Source of the DNA: JBAVQS01 sp049694275
Lineage (GTDB): Bacteria > Chloroflexota > Anaerolineae > UBA4142 > SHND01
Direction of reading: 5' to 3'
Length of the DNA stretch: 5,445 nt
NCBI GenBank assembly: GCA_049694275.1
Contig: JBAVQS010000357.1
Coordinates: 1-5,445, forward strand
Position 1 is the stretch's first letter; the number at the start of each line of letters is the position of its first letter. The translations under genes and the position numbers were made by a program. This document shows, one piece after another, positions 4,977-5,445 of the stretch. Under the pieces are notes generated by a model. That model ran no database searches. It was given only the letters and a program-made list of their open reading frames with translations, and was not told the DNA's origin.

Positions 4977-5445
4977 CTTTTCTTTTCAAGCCACTTGAGC
5001 AAATAGTAATTGCCAAAACCGATCACGACCATCGCTAACAGGAAAGCCGGGTAGGCGATCCTCCAGTTCTCAGGTCCGGTCATCATCGACCACTCCGACA
5101 TCCCGCCGATTCCAGCCAGGAGCGTGAGCGGCATAAATATCGTGGTGATAAAAGTCAGCCGCCGGACGGTCGCATTTGTCTCGTTGGCGGCTCGGGTCAT
5201 CTGGTTGTTCAGCATCGACAGGTACATCTCCATCAGACTGGTGACGATATCCCGGTAAGACTCGGTCAACTCGAAGAATTTCGCGAGATGGTCGTAGATG
5301 TCTCGATAATGAAAGATCGCCTTTTCCGATATGAAGGGACAATCTTTGCGACAAATCTTGACGAGGATCTCCCGCTCGTGGAAAAGGCTCTTGCGGACAC
5401 CCAACAGGTCCCGACGCAACCGGATCGGCTCTGCGGGGTTGAAGT
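4973..5445 (-). CDS. CorA-like divalent metal ion transporter, C-terminal part (5' end outside window)
   Basis: The frame runs from the right edge (FNPAEPIRLRRDLLGVRK...) to TGA at 4975-4973, about 156 visible residues; a TTG at 5419 is simply an internal leucine. The long stalk helix with YRDIYDHLAKFFE and SLMEMYLSMLNNQMTRAANETNATVRRLTFITTIFMP is the characteristic CorA segment leading into the first membrane helix (about MPLTLLAGIGGM). A short loop SEWSMMTGPENWR, a second helix AYPAFLLAMVVIGFGNYYLL and a basic tail KWLEKKR follow. CorA proteins are pentameric inner-membrane channels for Mg2+ or related ions. The pore signature is usually GMN; here it reads GMS (5104-5096). The start of the operon and its promoter should lie beyond the window. 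Confidence 0.85.
   Translation of the reverse strand, partial: FNPAEPIRLRRDLLGVRKSLFHEREILVKICRKDCPFISEKAIFHYRDIYDHLAKFFELTESYRDIVTSLMEMYLSMLNNQMTRAANETNATVRRLTFITTIFMPLTLLAGIGGMSEWSMMTGPENWRIAYPAFLLAMVVIGFGNYYLLKWLEKKR

Noticed and set aside
1..5445. CRISPR array, tRNA or rRNA genes
   Set aside because: I saw no regularly spaced direct repeats and no cloverleaf or rRNA-like stretches on either strand.

Overview
The window is bacterial chromosomal DNA, GC-rich by eye. The mix of genes and the abundance of short palindromic repeats resemble environmental Chloroflexota (Anaerolineae-type) genomes. These repeats include the 'LTPSP' palindromes and the CGCAATGAC / TTCAGAATGAC palindromes that translate as 'RGTKQS', 'APRND' and 'HSERSEESR'. 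The taxonomic guess is an inference from style, not from a marker gene.

Layout. (1) Positions 1-1533, plus strand, hold the C-terminal ~510 residues of a site-specific DNA methyltransferase of the type III Mod-like kind, cut by the left edge. Two REP-like palindromes sit inside it in frame. (2) Positions 1534-2062 are intergenic: a cluster of degenerate palindromic repeats, then a rho-independent terminator, then a good sigma-70 promoter. (3) Positions 2063-3163, plus strand, encode a soluble protein with a helical N-terminal half, a probable PH/GRAM-like middle domain and a C-terminal zinc ribbon. (4) Positions 3164-3233 form a short gap between convergent genes. (5) Positions 3234-5445, minus strand, look like one operon. 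In transcription order it holds a CorA-like metal transporter (cut by the right edge), a 29-codon open frame resembling the tail of a TPR protein, an isoprenylcysteine-carboxyl-methyltransferase-family membrane protein, and an aminoglycoside-phosphotransferase-family kinase only 2 nt downstream.

How they work together. The methyltransferase would modify DNA, either in a restriction-modification system whose nuclease lies outside the window or as an orphan. The coiled-coil/PH/zinc-ribbon gene has its own promoter and is separated from the methyltransferase by a terminator, so they are probably independent. The four minus-strand frames are co-oriented and tightly packed, but their products do not form a recognisable pathway. 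I see no clear evidence of a complete new system here. The most notable points are the two in-frame palindromes in the methyltransferase, the GMS variant of the CorA signature, the TPR-like remnant, and the unusual three-part architecture of the 366-residue protein.
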